From Chromera velia (taxonomy: Eukaryota > Sar > Chromeraceae): a stretch of DNA of 56,213 bases. The notes under the pieces were generated by a model. That model was given only the letters and a program-made list of their open reading frames with translations, did no database searches and had not been told where the DNA came from. Position numbers and translations under genes: made by a program. Location: assembly GCA_018398765.1 (NCBI GenBank), contig JAHBMJ010000108.1:1-56213 (forward strand), given 5' to 3'. Every line of letters begins with the position of its first letter. The stretch's first letter is position 1. Below, piece after piece: positions 1 through 10,691 of the stretch.

Positions 1-469
1 GGGTCAGTCGGGGGGGGGGGGTTGCATGCTTTGCAGTTTCGCTACTTTGAGGTGCACGTGGGGGGGGGGGGGGTAGACCTGTGCGTCTGTGTGCATGACC
101 ATGAGGCAGTGTGTGTGGTAGATCTGTGTGTCTGTGTGCCCATGAGGCAGTGTGTGTTCAAGACCGAAGGCGTGCATCTGTGTGTGTGAGCGTACATGCC
201 TTTTTTTTTGTGCCTGCATGCACGGACACATCGTGTGTCTGCGTCTGAGCGAGAGTGCATGTAGCGATTGTTGTGCTTCAAGGCTTTTCTGTCAAGGGAC
301 AGGGTGCTCTGTGGGTGCGTGTATGAGTACGTGAGCGTGCGTTCGTGCGTGAGCGCATATCGGCATCTTGGTTCTTTCACGCGCCCGCGCGTTGTGGGGA
401 GAAGGGGGGTTGGATTGGGGCATGGATGTTTGTGCGTGTGCACCTGCGAACGTACATGCCGTGCTTGCG

Positions 470-502
<33 letters not shown>

Positions 503-505
503 GTC

Positions 506-543
<38 letters not shown>

Positions 544-584
544 ATGTCTATACTGTGCATGAACGTGGGTGGGTATGTGTGCAG
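1..584 (+). repeat. Low-complexity intron or upstream sequence with G tracts and (CT)n(GT)n
   Basis: No coding signal is visible here. The stretch holds long G homopolymers near 11-20 and 61-72, TGTG-rich sequence, a (CT)n run at about 471-498 and a (TG)n run at about 510-540. It ends in a TGTGCAG acceptor just before 585, so it is most simply the last intron of the gene whose terminal exon follows. Open frames through it are by-products of the simple repeats. Confidence 0.55.
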
Positions 585-1241
585 AAGATTTTGTCTGGGG
601 CCTTCTGTTCCTTCGCGATGCTTGTGGTCGAGTCTGTTCTCTTCATTATCTGGGACGAGAAGAGGCGTTGGAAGAGGGAACGTGCTCGGAGAAAGGAGGA
701 AAGAAAGCGAAAGGCGATGCTTGGGGGAGCTGGCGGGGGAAGTCGCCGTCCTCTTCCTCCTCAGGCTGCCAGTGCTCAGCCGGGCACCGAATCTGTTTTG
801 AAGAAGGGTGGAAGTAGAGAAGAGGGGGCAAATGAAGCCAAGGGAGCACAGGATACTGATGTGAAAGTGGCCAAGGAGGAATTAGAAAGGAGCAGCACAG
901 CGGCTTTGAATGCGGTCGACAAGGAGGCAGATGTGAAGTTTCATGTGCCGGGGTCTTCTCAGCATGAGAGTTTGGGTAGCGCTGTTGCCCCCCCGGAGAG
1001 ACCTGCACACCCTGCGGTGGCGAACCAGAGTTGGTCCCACGCCCATCAAAGTACGGACTTAACGAGCAGCTTGACGGGAAATTTCAGGGAAGCTGGGATT
1101 GGACAGAGCGGGTCTTTGGGGAAAGCGCTGGAGGCTGAGAAGTCGGAAAGCCAAGCCGAGGGACATGAAATGGAGCCCGGCAAAGAAGGCAGCAGTGGAG
1201 GGCTACGGAAGCGTGTTCAGGCCCAATCGCAAACACTTTAG
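585..1241 (+). CDS. Terminal exon of an unidentified membrane protein (5' part outside window)
   Basis: I do not recognise the family. A TGTGCAG acceptor ends at 584 and the frame then stays open to a TAG at 1239-1241, giving about 218 residues. The first 25 or so residues form a hydrophobic segment (AMLVVESVLFIIW) that could be the last membrane helix. A very basic stretch follows (KRRWKRERARRKEERKRKA), as expected of a cytosolic tail beginning at the membrane. The rest is a hydrophilic Ser/Gly/Glu/Lys-rich tail without recognisable domains. The start and the upstream exons lie outside the window, so function cannot be assigned. The TM-then-basic-tail layout fits a channel or transporter C-terminus, but that is inference. 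Confidence 0.5.
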   Translation, partial: KILSGAFCSFAMLVVESVLFIIWDEKRRWKRERARRKEERKRKAMLGGAGGGSRRPLPPQAASAQPGTESVLKKGGSREEGANEAKGAQDTDVKVAKEELERSSTAALNAVDKEADVKFHVPGSSQHESLGSAVAPPERPAHPAVANQSWSHAHQSTDLTSSLTGNFREAGIGQSGSLGKALEAEKSESQAEGHEMEPGKEGSSGGLRKRVQAQSQTL

Positions 1242-1255
1242 AGTTTACAGGGATC

Positions 1256-1261
1256 AATAAA
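1256..1261 (+). terminator. Possible polyadenylation signal
   Basis: An AATAAA hexamer lies 15 bases after the stop codon of the preceding exon. Sequence beyond it becomes AT-rich and noncoding. Protist polyadenylation signals vary, so this is only suggestive. Confidence 0.35.
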
Positions 1262-1989
1262 AAGCCAGATACACAAAACTGCTGGATCGAGTCAGGGACT
1301 AATAATCAAGCACTGACAGGTCGTGTTAAAGTCTAGGTTAAAGTAGTAACTCAATATAACTATGACCATGGTACAGACTGTCACCGTACAGTACCGTACA
1401 GTGAAGTCCCAGCTAGAGTTCCTAGTAGTTCCTAGCATGTATACTAATTTTGATACACATGCAGTTATGTGAATATATGTGAATTGAGGTAGTTGAAGCC
1501 AGGGAGCCACCACTTAGGCTCTGGCTAACCACGGGGCATTGCATGCAATGTTTAATTGTTTGTGAAACGCTAGGTGAAACTTTTAAACTTAGGTGGAGAA
1601 GGGATAGAATATATATGCCTAGATATCTAGGCGTAATTTTCAAAAAAAAACTAGAATTTTTTTTTATTATTATTTTCGCTTTTTTTTTTTCTGTTGTCAA
1701 ACTAAAAAATATGTTATTTTAGTGTTGTTGATGTATTACACGAATCAAAAAGTGCTGTTTAAATGTTGTTATACTATTGTTTCTTTGTTATAATAATAAA
1801 TGAATGTTATACAACTGTCTCACACATATCGTTGACTTAAAGTTTGTTCCTAACGTCTGGCCTATGCGTCTTTCATCTCTTCCTTCTGTCCTGGTTACTG
1901 CTCTTACTGCTAGCTCTCTCTCTCATGCGACCTCATACTTGACGCTCCTCCATCCGAATGCCTTCTTCGGTATTTGCTAAGTACTTCCT
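1262..1989. other. AT-rich intergenic sequence
   Basis: I see no gene here. The sequence is AT-rich with homopolymer A and T runs around 1640-1700 and no supported open frames or RNA structures. Confidence 0.5.
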
Positions 1990-1990
1990 A

Positions 1991-2308
<318 letters not shown>

Positions 2309-3754
2309 TTAAGTTAAGGTCACCTTCTCCCTTGAGGCGGCGTGTGGGTTTATCACCCTGGTATTGAAAATTGCCAGCCTCTGTGGAACATATTAGGCCC
2401 CCCGGACTTGGAAGTCCCCCTTTAGTGCTGGACATCCCTGCACCTCCCCTTCCTCCCTAATGATCGGTTCTTTTGCGTGAACCGCTCCCATGGGGTATGC
2501 TTCCACTGCTAGACTCGCCCATGTATGGTTGACTTCGTCATGTCGTAGCGTAGGCAGTCCTCCTCCTGGGCAGTTAAGGGTGTATTGCAGACTCCACCTT
2601 CCCCCACATCCCTCATATCTGCTCTTCTCCCCCCTTACCCTCCCCTGATATCGGATTGTCATCGCATCCCGGAATTTATCTAGGCTGAGATTCATTCTGT
2701 ATTCCTTCAGGGGGGTGGCCATCAGCCATCCTGACTGTCTCTTTTCTTTTGACTGCCTGACTTCTTCACACTGGTCCTCACTGGTTGCCTACCCTGACCG
2801 GCTGCCTAACCTCTCCTACTCCTTCTCTACTGCTTCTTTTACTGCTTCTTTGTAGGCTGCCCTTGCCTTCTACCCCCTCTTTACATGCTCGTCTGCATCT
2901 ATGTCCTCTCGAGTCTACGAAGGATGGCCTTTGTAATCGCTTTACTGGCTGCGGCTGAGGTCTTGTAGTCCCTGTCTGCTGTTTTGGCTAGTGTTTTGGT
3001 GGGTTTGGAGATGCTTAGGCCTAGCAGTCGGACCGGGAGGGCGGCAACGTCTCTCAGCCACACGTTGTGTTGGGTGGGGGGCCCTCTGTTCCGTCGTCCT
3101 TTTATCAGGGCGGGGATGAGGCGGTCTCTGATCATGCCTTCCAGCTGCCCCATCTGTCCCCCCGCCCCTGGCACTACCCGCGCCACAAACTTCCATTCGT
3201 GTTGCAGGGATTTGGAACAGGCTGCGTATGCTTTGTGTGGGGCAAATTCTGCTGCTGTTGCGACTCTTTTCACGTTTCTGGCCCACTCCTTCACCTTCTC
3301 CTGCATCCATTTCTCTCTGTGTGCATCCGTGCCTACGTGCCCCCCTAGGAGACGCGTCCCCTCTACTATCTACAGGTCGGAAAACTCTGCAAAAATCTCT
3401 TCGGCTTTCTGCATAAATTGTAGGAGCACTGCAAGGATCAACTTGTCCACCTCCACTACATACCCTGCCGCAGGCCCCCTCTTGACTAACTCGTGCAGCC
3501 ATGCTCGCAGCAGCTGGTGCAACTAGCCGGTATTGGACGCGTCATCCGTATACCAGAGCTGGTACCAGTATCTCTGGGGAGGATCGGGCTCCTGCTGCTG
3601 TTGCTTTTTCTTCTCCGTTCTAGCTGCCACCCCTGCACTCCATCTGTCCGCTATGAAAAACTAGTCGCTTCCATTTTGGGCCGACGCGAAGGCGGCTGAA
3701 GAGGACGATGCTGTGTGATGCGAATCGCCAAGGGGTGGGGCTGGTGGGCGAGCT

Positions 3755-3950
3755 GAGGGGGGGTATGAGTGGAGGGAGGAGGGGGAGGAGGAGGAGGATG
3801 AGGAGGAGGAGGAGGAGGAAGAGGCATGGAGGGAGGAGGAAAAGGAGGAGGAAGAGGGGGAAGAGGAGGAGGAGGAGGAGGAGGAGGGGGAGGGGTAAGA
3901 GGGGGGGGGAGAGGAGGAGAAGGATGAAATGGGGGAGGAAGCTGAAGATG
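3755..3950. repeat. (GGA)n purine tract inside the RT pseudogene
   Basis: A nearly pure purine tract of GGA/GAG triplets on the plus strand. On the minus (element) strand it reads as a proline-rich stretch, but in a different frame from both flanking RT pieces. It lies between the QGDP-like box and the YTDD box, where related RTs have only a short linker. Confidence 0.8.
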
Positions 3951-4159
3951 ATGAAAGGGTGGCTGCCTGTCTACCTGTCTTATGTATCGAGTTGTCCTCT
4001 CTTCCTGTCTGATTAGGCGTATGAGTGGTTGTGGCGGTAGATATGTGCTCTTCACCTTCCTATCTTCTATCTCTCGCCTATTCTTGCCCCTGTCTGTTTC
4101 TCCTTGTTTGTTTGGCTGCTCTTGCTTGCCTCTGCCAGTGGCCGATTCTCTCTATCTGT

Positions 4160-4515
4160 CTGTCTGCTCTTAGTCGTCCCTGACTGATTTTCTCTGTCCG
4201 GCTGGCTGCTCTCACTCGTTCCTGGCTGTGTCTCTCTGTCTGCCTGTCTGCTCTCACTCGCCCCTAACTGATTTTCTCTGTCTAGCTGGCTGCTCTCACT
4301 CGTTCCTGGCTATGTCTTGTTGTCTGCCTGTCTGCTCTCACTCGCCCCTGTCTGACTCTCTCTATCCAGCTGGCTACTCTCGCTCGATTCTGACTGTGTT
4401 TCTCTGTCTGCCTGTCTGCTCTCACTCATCCTTGTCTGTTTCTCTCCGGCTGCCTGGCTACTCCCACTTGCTTCCGACTGTGTCTCGCTTTCCGTTTGCC
4501 TGCTCCCGTTGCCTT
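4160..4515 (-). repeat. About 42-bp tandem repeat, in frame with the upstream RT piece
   Basis: About eight diverged copies of a roughly 42-bp unit, recognisable by the recurring CTGTCTGCTCTCACTCG core at spacings near 42 bp. Because 42 is divisible by three, the minus-strand frame of the upstream RT fragment runs straight into the array. It encodes a 14-residue hydrophilic repeat close to SESRQADRETQ plus a GT/GA dipeptide. One internal stop is present near 4311. Alternating copies differ slightly, suggesting an 84-bp higher-order unit. Confidence 0.75.
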
Positions 4516-5443
4516 GAAGAGATCAGACGAGGGGGAGGATGGTGATGGCGTACCCTGCCATCGACATTGGGTCCTCTTACGTCCATCCCTCTCTGCTGCT
4601 GATGGTGGTAGTCCCATGGGTTCCTCTTAGGAAGAGCTCTGCATCCCCTCTATAGCAGTTGAAGAGGAATGTGGAGGCTCTGGACTAGAATATGCGGGCA
4701 TTCCACAGCCCCGCTGTGTGATTTGCTATGTTGAAGGCGTTTTTAGCGTCTATTAGGAGGGTTCCAAATGCTTTCTCGGGGTCGTCGCTGGCTTCCTATG
4801 TGAGGGTCTCCCAAAGCTCCCTTACTACATGAATCTCCCCTTCCAGGCCTCCTATGAGGCCACTGCACAGCTGATTAGCTCCGCATGCCTCCTGCAGTTC
4901 CTCTCTAGTCTTCTTCATAACTGTTTTTCCGAGGAGGCGCCTGATCGCCTCCCCGATTCCTACCGGGCGCACCCCGGGGCATTTGTCTAGCGCGACCAGT
5001 CGGTATGCCATGAGTGCTTTTACCTGGTCCCACTCGAACACCCTCCTCCCCATTTCTGTTACTAAGTTTGCGAGTTCTTCCCTTAACTCTCTACTCTCCC
5101 TCCCTAAGCTCAGGACTGCGGTGCGGAGCTGTATGCTATCGAATCCAGACGGCCCCGCACTGCCTTGGAGGTGGTGTGCTACTGTGGCGACGTCCTCCTC
5201 GGTAATTAGGAGGGGTATGAGAGTGGGGAGGCCCTCTCTGGGCATCGTTTCTAGTGCTGCTGCTTGGGGTGTTTTTCCAGGGGGATGTTTGGCTTTCAGG
5301 GTCTCTGCTACCTGGTAGGTTTGTCCTCTCTTGATGAAGGTATCTTCCCCGTCCAGGACTCCCTCTTTCTCTCGGCCTGTCAGTATCCGTGTTCCCCTCC
5401 TCATCTCCCCCACCTGGATGAAGTTTCGATATTGTTTAGACAA

Positions 5444-7276
5444 CTGTTACTTTTGTATTACAAGGTGTTGCATATGGTCATTATGTCTTGATGGAGGTCA
5501 TCATTGAAAAGCAAAAAAAAAAAAAAATGCCCTGGAGACCTTTTTTTTTTTTTTAATTACCCCTAGCTACATATATGCTCAAACCTAGGCTCAAACAGGC
5601 TTAGCTGGACAATCTGCCAAGAGCTTCGTTCTAGGGGTGGGCACTACTAGTATATAAAGTTTTTTTAATAATATCTTTTGCCTGAAAAACTTCAAACTTT
5701 AATTTTTAAACTTTAAAAGTAAATATTCAACCAGACATGATTCTTGTATTAGATGTGTTGATGGCTTCATGCATAAATTTTTTTTATGTGCAAAGTGGCT
5801 GCATGAATGAAAGAGAATTCCGGGATTCAGCTGTAGCGCAGCCTGCATGGTTAACATAGATACTAAGATCGACAGATAACCCTGAATATGAGAACATCAC
5901 TATACACTCCATGCATTTAGGTACACATATCTATAGATAAATATCATGATATACACAGATTTAACTATCAGTTAACCGTTGTTGCAATTGAATCTGATAT
6001 TGATTCGATCTTATTGAATCGATTTAGGGTAGCCAGTGTGTCTCCTCCGCTTTTCGGACGAGGCGACAAGGCTTAATTCTCGCTCTGCGGCTGTAACGCT
6101 TCCACTTCAAACTGGAACAAATACATGGATCGACAAACAGGGACAGATCGACTGACCGCACGACCCTCGAGCATATGAAGCTCAATGGCACGCATGGATC
6201 AGAATTGGCGAGCAACTCAAGCATTCATTTCGATGGAGATGCAGGATCAAAGAACCAACCGACGCAGACAGGCATGCACCTCGATCGATCCACTCATCAC
6301 GTGCCGCGAACGTCTAAAATTTGAATGACTTGACCACACATGACCGTCATGACGCAAGGAAGAATAAAACACGACTCGACTCCTACACAAAGAGAGCCTC
6401 GACCACACGACAAATTCAAGGTGGGAGCACAAATGTTCTTGCACGTCTAGCTCCTTGAACAACTTTCCATCTTTCCTCGAATCCCTAATGAAGTCTCACC
6501 GATGATCTGTCGAGCTGGTTTGCGTGGGAGCAAGGGAGGCCACAAACAGATTAAGGCCTATACAGTTTGGCTGGCATGCGCGACGATCGAAGAAATCGGC
6601 CGTCTCCGAACGAACAACCCGCAACGAAAAAACACAATCAATACAAGATGAAGCAAAGAATTCAGAGCACACGGGGAAACGTAAAGCCGGGAGAGGTACA
6701 TTGTCAGGACGAGGGCAGGGCAGCATACCGGCTCAACAAATTTGCAAAGGATGCGAACAAAGCCCCCCCTCATCAAAAGAGACATTCAAAGAGATTCATA
6801 TGAGAAAATAACTCAGGTGAGAAGCCGCACACACGCCTTCCGAGAGCACAGCCCCTCTCTCTTCTTTCCTCTCCTCACTGCCATTCCCCTTCTATACGTT
6901 CTCACTCAACCTTCCGTAACAAATGCGTCTCTAAGAAACAAACAAAGAGACAAACAAACAAACAAATAGAGAAACAAACGATCGATCAAGTGCGGCATTT
7001 CGGTCTTTCCTTCCATTTGGTTCACGATGCCCACCAGCTTAGAGACGGACACCAGAAGAAAAGAAAAAGACACCAGAAGTTACACGGCAAACAGAAAGAA
7101 GAAAAATGGGCGGTCGAAATTTCAACCAGACAATTCAAGTCCTTTCTCCTCCCCCACACACTCACAAACGTCCTCTCTTCTCCTCTCCATCCCACCACAC
7201 ACACACACGCACACACACAGTCACAAACAGAGAGGGAGAGAGACACAAGTCCCGACAGGCTGCTTGCTTTCTCTGT
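5444..7276. other. Intergenic region, AT-rich then featureless
   Basis: An A14 run near 5513 faces a T15 run near 5541, which could form a short hairpin or mark a retroelement end. 5640-6000 is AT-rich. 6000-7276 has balanced composition with short chance frames on both strands but no homology that I recognise and no splice-consistent exon chain. The part near 7277 probably includes the 3' UTR of the next minus-strand gene. Confidence 0.45.
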
Positions 7277-9436
7277 TTACCACCTCCTTCTGCCCCTCCA
7301 CCCTGCCCTCCAAGCAGGACGAGCCCATCCCCCTCTGTAGATAGGTCTGAAGGGTCTCACTGGGCCCAGGGGGCGCCTCCACCCGTAGGGTCTCAGGAGG
7401 GGGCGGCGCCAGTAGGGACCCCAGAAGGGACGCCAGTAGGGTCGGCCCCAGATCGCACCAGCGACTGCACCAGCGGCGGCGCCATAGGCGGCTCCTGCAA
7501 GCCAGGAGAAGATCGAAGAACGAAGAAGCAATGAGGGAAGGAAAAGATCAATCGATCAATTATTTGTCTGTGACCTCTCGAGGCCTCTTCTTGGCCAGTC
7601 ACCGTTCGAAATTAAATGGCCACACGCATGAAGGAAACCACAAAGCAAGAAACTAACCATGCAGCAGGAGAGAAAAGAAAGGAGGGAACGACGACCCTCA
7701 AATTTTGGTAACAAGAGTACGAGAAAAAATAAGATGGCAGAAAGAGACAAGCTATTGAGCGCAATTGACTGACCTTCGCCACAAGTTCCGTCCTCCGACA
7801 CGGACCCAGCGACACACCCAGCCACTGCACCGGCAGCTGCTCCTCTTCCGGCACCCAGCCTTCTATGCCTCCCCCCTCTCAGGCTCGCATTCGATCTCTT
7901 TTGCTGTCTGACCTGCAGGCGCCTATCCTTGCCCTCATCTCTGTCTTCTCTGCCATTTTCGTCTCTTTTCTCCTGATCATTCTCATTCTTTTCCTCTGAA
8001 GCCTCTCCGTAGTTCTCTCTGTCTTCATAATCACCTCTGTTCTGAGATTCCCGTCTATCTTCATCGTTCTGTCTGCTCTGTCTGTCCTCCTTTTGCTGGC
8101 GTTCGTTGTCGCTGTCCTCTGGGTCATTCTCCTCAGCCAGACGTCTGTTCTGAGAATCCTGATCGTCTCCATAATTCTCTCGGTCTTCATAATCACCTCT
8201 GTTTTGGTCATTCTGAGGCTGCTGTCTATCTCCACCGTCCTGTCTGTTCTGTCTGTCCTGGCTTTGCTGATGTTCGTTGTCATTGTTCTCTTCGTCGTTC
8301 TCCTCATCCAAGTGTCTGTTCGCGGCACCAGTCTGGTCGTTGTGCTGTTCAGCCTGTGCATGTGCCTGTGCGTCGGTGTGGTTCACCACGATGTTGTCCA
8401 GGCTGAAGGCGATGACCTCCAGACCGTCGCGGCCCTCCTGGGCAATCACGCCCCTCGCAGCCCTCTCGCCAGTCTGGTCGTTCGTGGCAGCAGACCAGCA
8501 GACCTGGATGGCCGAGTCAGAGGCCTCCAGCAGGTGGTTGAGGATGAAGGGAATCGTCATGTTCTCAAACTCGGACGGCATCTGCTCCTTGCAGCCGCCA
8601 CTCGCAGCAGTAGAAGATGGGGAGTGGGAAGTGCTCTCATCGTGAGCGGAAGAGGAGGTCAGGTTCACAGGCACGACGGCAGCGTCAGTCACGCGGCCAT
8701 CCACCACTGTGATTCTCTCTGGGCAGAACTGGGTGCCGTTCCTCTCGTATCTGCAATTAAAGGGAGAAGAGGGAGGAAGGAAGGAAAATGAGAGTATGGA
8801 GGAGTTCACAAGACTGGAGTTGCTCTCCTCTTGGTACACCTACACCCAGATCGGTGGTAGCACACACACAAGCACAGAGGCAGGGGCAGAGGCAGAGGCT
8901 CACACCAACAGAAGCACCCCCATACCCTGACTCTTGTAAAAAAATGACCAACAGGAGACATGCCTGCTGACAGACTTCCTCACCCCCCAACCTTAGAAGT
9001 GACTGACGTGAAGACATAGGAGTAGGGCTCTCCAGCAGTGCCGTTCTCGAACTCTTCCAGGTTGATCGTCAGGTAGTCAACCACAGACTGACGGTTCTCG
9101 ACGCCTGCATTCAATTGAGTACACCCCCCGACATCAAGACAAGGGCTGTGGGAGCAACACATGAACAGAGAAAAGGCAACAGAGCACTTCGACCATGACA
9201 AATCCACCTCCCCCCAGAAAGACGATAAGGCATGGACCAAGCATACCAAAAGCTACGAGAAACACGAAAAGACAAAGTGTATGCAGCAGTTTGCAAACAC
9301 GCTCACCTGTAGCGCAAAGATGTTCGAATGACCCGGTGGGGGTGTCGATGTCGAAGGATCGCACGAAGAACTGCCCGAGGGCGCCCCTGCCTCCTGCTAG
9401 TGCAAGCAGAGCTACTACAGCTGCTGCACGATTCAT
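7277..9436 (-). CDS. Secreted Q/N/D/E/R-rich protein with glycine-zipper segments, unknown family
   Basis: Four exons with matching phases: 9436-9307, 9104-9008, 8750-7774 and 7494-7277, giving about 473 residues. The ATG at 9436 starts a clear signal peptide (MNRAAAVVALLALAGG). A folded N-terminal region of about 200 residues follows, with cysteines such as 'NGTQFCPERITVVDG' and 'QVCWSAATNDQTGE'. The middle is an extremely polar Q/N/D/E/R region in which a block of about 46 residues is duplicated, each copy ending 'RGDYEDRENYG'. The end is Gly/Ala-rich: 'GAAAGAVAG' occurs at the end of exon 3 and again at the start of exon 4. It closes with a Trp/Tyr/Arg/Pro-rich tail (GRPYWRPFWGPYWRR). I recognise no family. 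An extracellular, surface or vacuolar role is inferred from the signal peptide, and self-association from composition. Two of its three donors are GTCAGT. Confidence 0.75.
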
Positions 9437-9729
9437 CTTCAAGATCAGATGTCTCCAGTTGAATTTCCCAAGACTGACGCAAGGCTACGATCAGAGGAGA
9501 CGGCAAGTAATGTTCTTGCACAAAAGCAGAAGGCAAACAAACAAACAAACAAACCGCAAGGCTGGCCGGTTCAGCAACCGATGACTGTAAAGGATCAATA
9601 AGGAGAGGGCTGGTGATCAGGAAAATTGATCTTTGACAGACCCGGAATGACCCGGATCGTGCACCGGAAAGCATCGCTCCATCAAAATGGTTTTCCTTCT
9701 CTGATCTTTCGAGGGTCTTCCTTCGCGAG

Positions 9730-9812
9730 GAATATGGGGTCGCGCGGGCCGCGCGGCGTCGCGCGCGGCCGTCGCGCGCGGCCCGGGGCCCGCGCGGCGC
9801 CGCGGCCGTGAA
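9730..9812 (-). promoter_or_regulatory. CpG-dense GC patch upstream of the 9436 gene
   Basis: About 80 bases of almost pure G and C with many CGCG steps, some 300-380 bp upstream of the ATG at 9436. It is followed by TGCATGCGCATG at about 9817. Similar patches precede three other minus-strand genes in the window, so a promoter or CpG-island role is proposed. No TATA box was identified. Confidence 0.4.
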
Positions 9813-10217
9813 GGATGCATGCGCATGAAAAAGAATCGAAAGGTCAGTCAATTGATTGAATTGAAAGTTCGATCGATCAGGAAGCTACTAAGGTGAGTTG
9901 ACGTGAAAAGGTTCTGGCATGCCTTCAAAGTAGCTCCAACAGTCACACTCTTGCATGCCTTGGGATGGTTGCCAGTGACTGATTCAAATTATTCCAAAGC
10001 AGGCAAGAGCTTTCTGCAGGCGCACTGGCGATTGAATTGCTGAGTCCTTTCTTCGTGCTCGAACAATACGGAGGTTCTTTTCCGGATGTAGGTGGCTGGT
10101 CGTACTTGAAGTCCAACTCTCTGTCCTTCAAGGAGGGGTTTGAGCTGCTCACACACACACACACAGGTAGACAGAGCTGGGAGGAGTGGAACCCTTGTCG
10201 ACTACCTCGTTGGCTCC

Positions 10218-10613
10218 ATGGGAGGGGGGGTCACAAAGCCTTGGTGTGGGATGGAAGAGGATCAGGTCCGGTCCCTGTGGAAGGCCCACTTGCAGAGGAA
10301 TACTAGCGTCATGCAGAGGAAACGGGTGGGAGGCGACCGTTTGAAGAGCCTGTGCGAGGAGTTCTTGACTTCTGTCATTGGGGGGAGCGCCGGTGGAGGA
10401 GACGGGAATTCTCAAGGGGGGGGGCTGGATCTGGGACAGATGGTCAAGAGCTCTCTCACGACGACCTGGTTGTCGTTTGGAGACAGGGCTCACGTGGAGG
10501 TATCCTTCATTAGAGGCCATGTGGCTGGTGACATGGTGCGGCGGTTCGTGATGCGGGTGGACATTCCACGGTTGGATCTTCTGGAGTGTACACTGACAGA
10601 GACGGCCCTCTAG
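10218..10613 (+). CDS. Unrecognised open frame, possible gene remnant
   Basis: An open frame of about 131 residues from the first in-frame ATG, also open upstream without an ATG. It has no family that I recognise. Composition is protein-like in places (KAHLQRNTSVMQRKRVGGDR, FGDRAHVEVSFIRG). It ends inside a 38-bp tandem repeat that supplies its stop codon. No credible splice partners were found. It may be a fragment of a degenerate gene or mobile element, or simply chance. Confidence 0.25.
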   Translation: MGGGVTKPWCGMEEDQVRSLWKAHLQRNTSVMQRKRVGGDRLKSLCEEFLTSVIGGSAGGGDGNSQGGGLDLGQMVKSSLTTTWLSFGDRAHVEVSFIRGHVAGDMVRRFVMRVDIPRLDLLECTLTETAL

Positions 10614-10691
10614 CCTTCCTGGAGTGTACACTGACAGAGACGGCCCTCTAGCCTTCCTGGAGTGTACACTGACAGAGACGGCCCTCTAGCC
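10581..10691. repeat. 38-bp tandem repeat, about three copies
   Basis: Three essentially identical copies, each starting CTGGAGTGTACACTGACAG, with starts near 10581, 10619 and 10657. Each copy contains TAG in the frame of the overlapping open frame. Confidence 0.9.

Noticed and set aside
3708-4016. Arg-rich plus-strand frame
   Set aside because: Translation of the GGA repeat, not a gene.
6024-6811. Several overlapping short frames on both strands
   Set aside because: No homology, no exon chain, codon usage not protein-like.
8093-8791. Plus-strand hydrophobic open frame
   Set aside because: Antisense of the Q/N/D/E/R-rich exon. The minus strand has phase-consistent splicing and a signal peptide.
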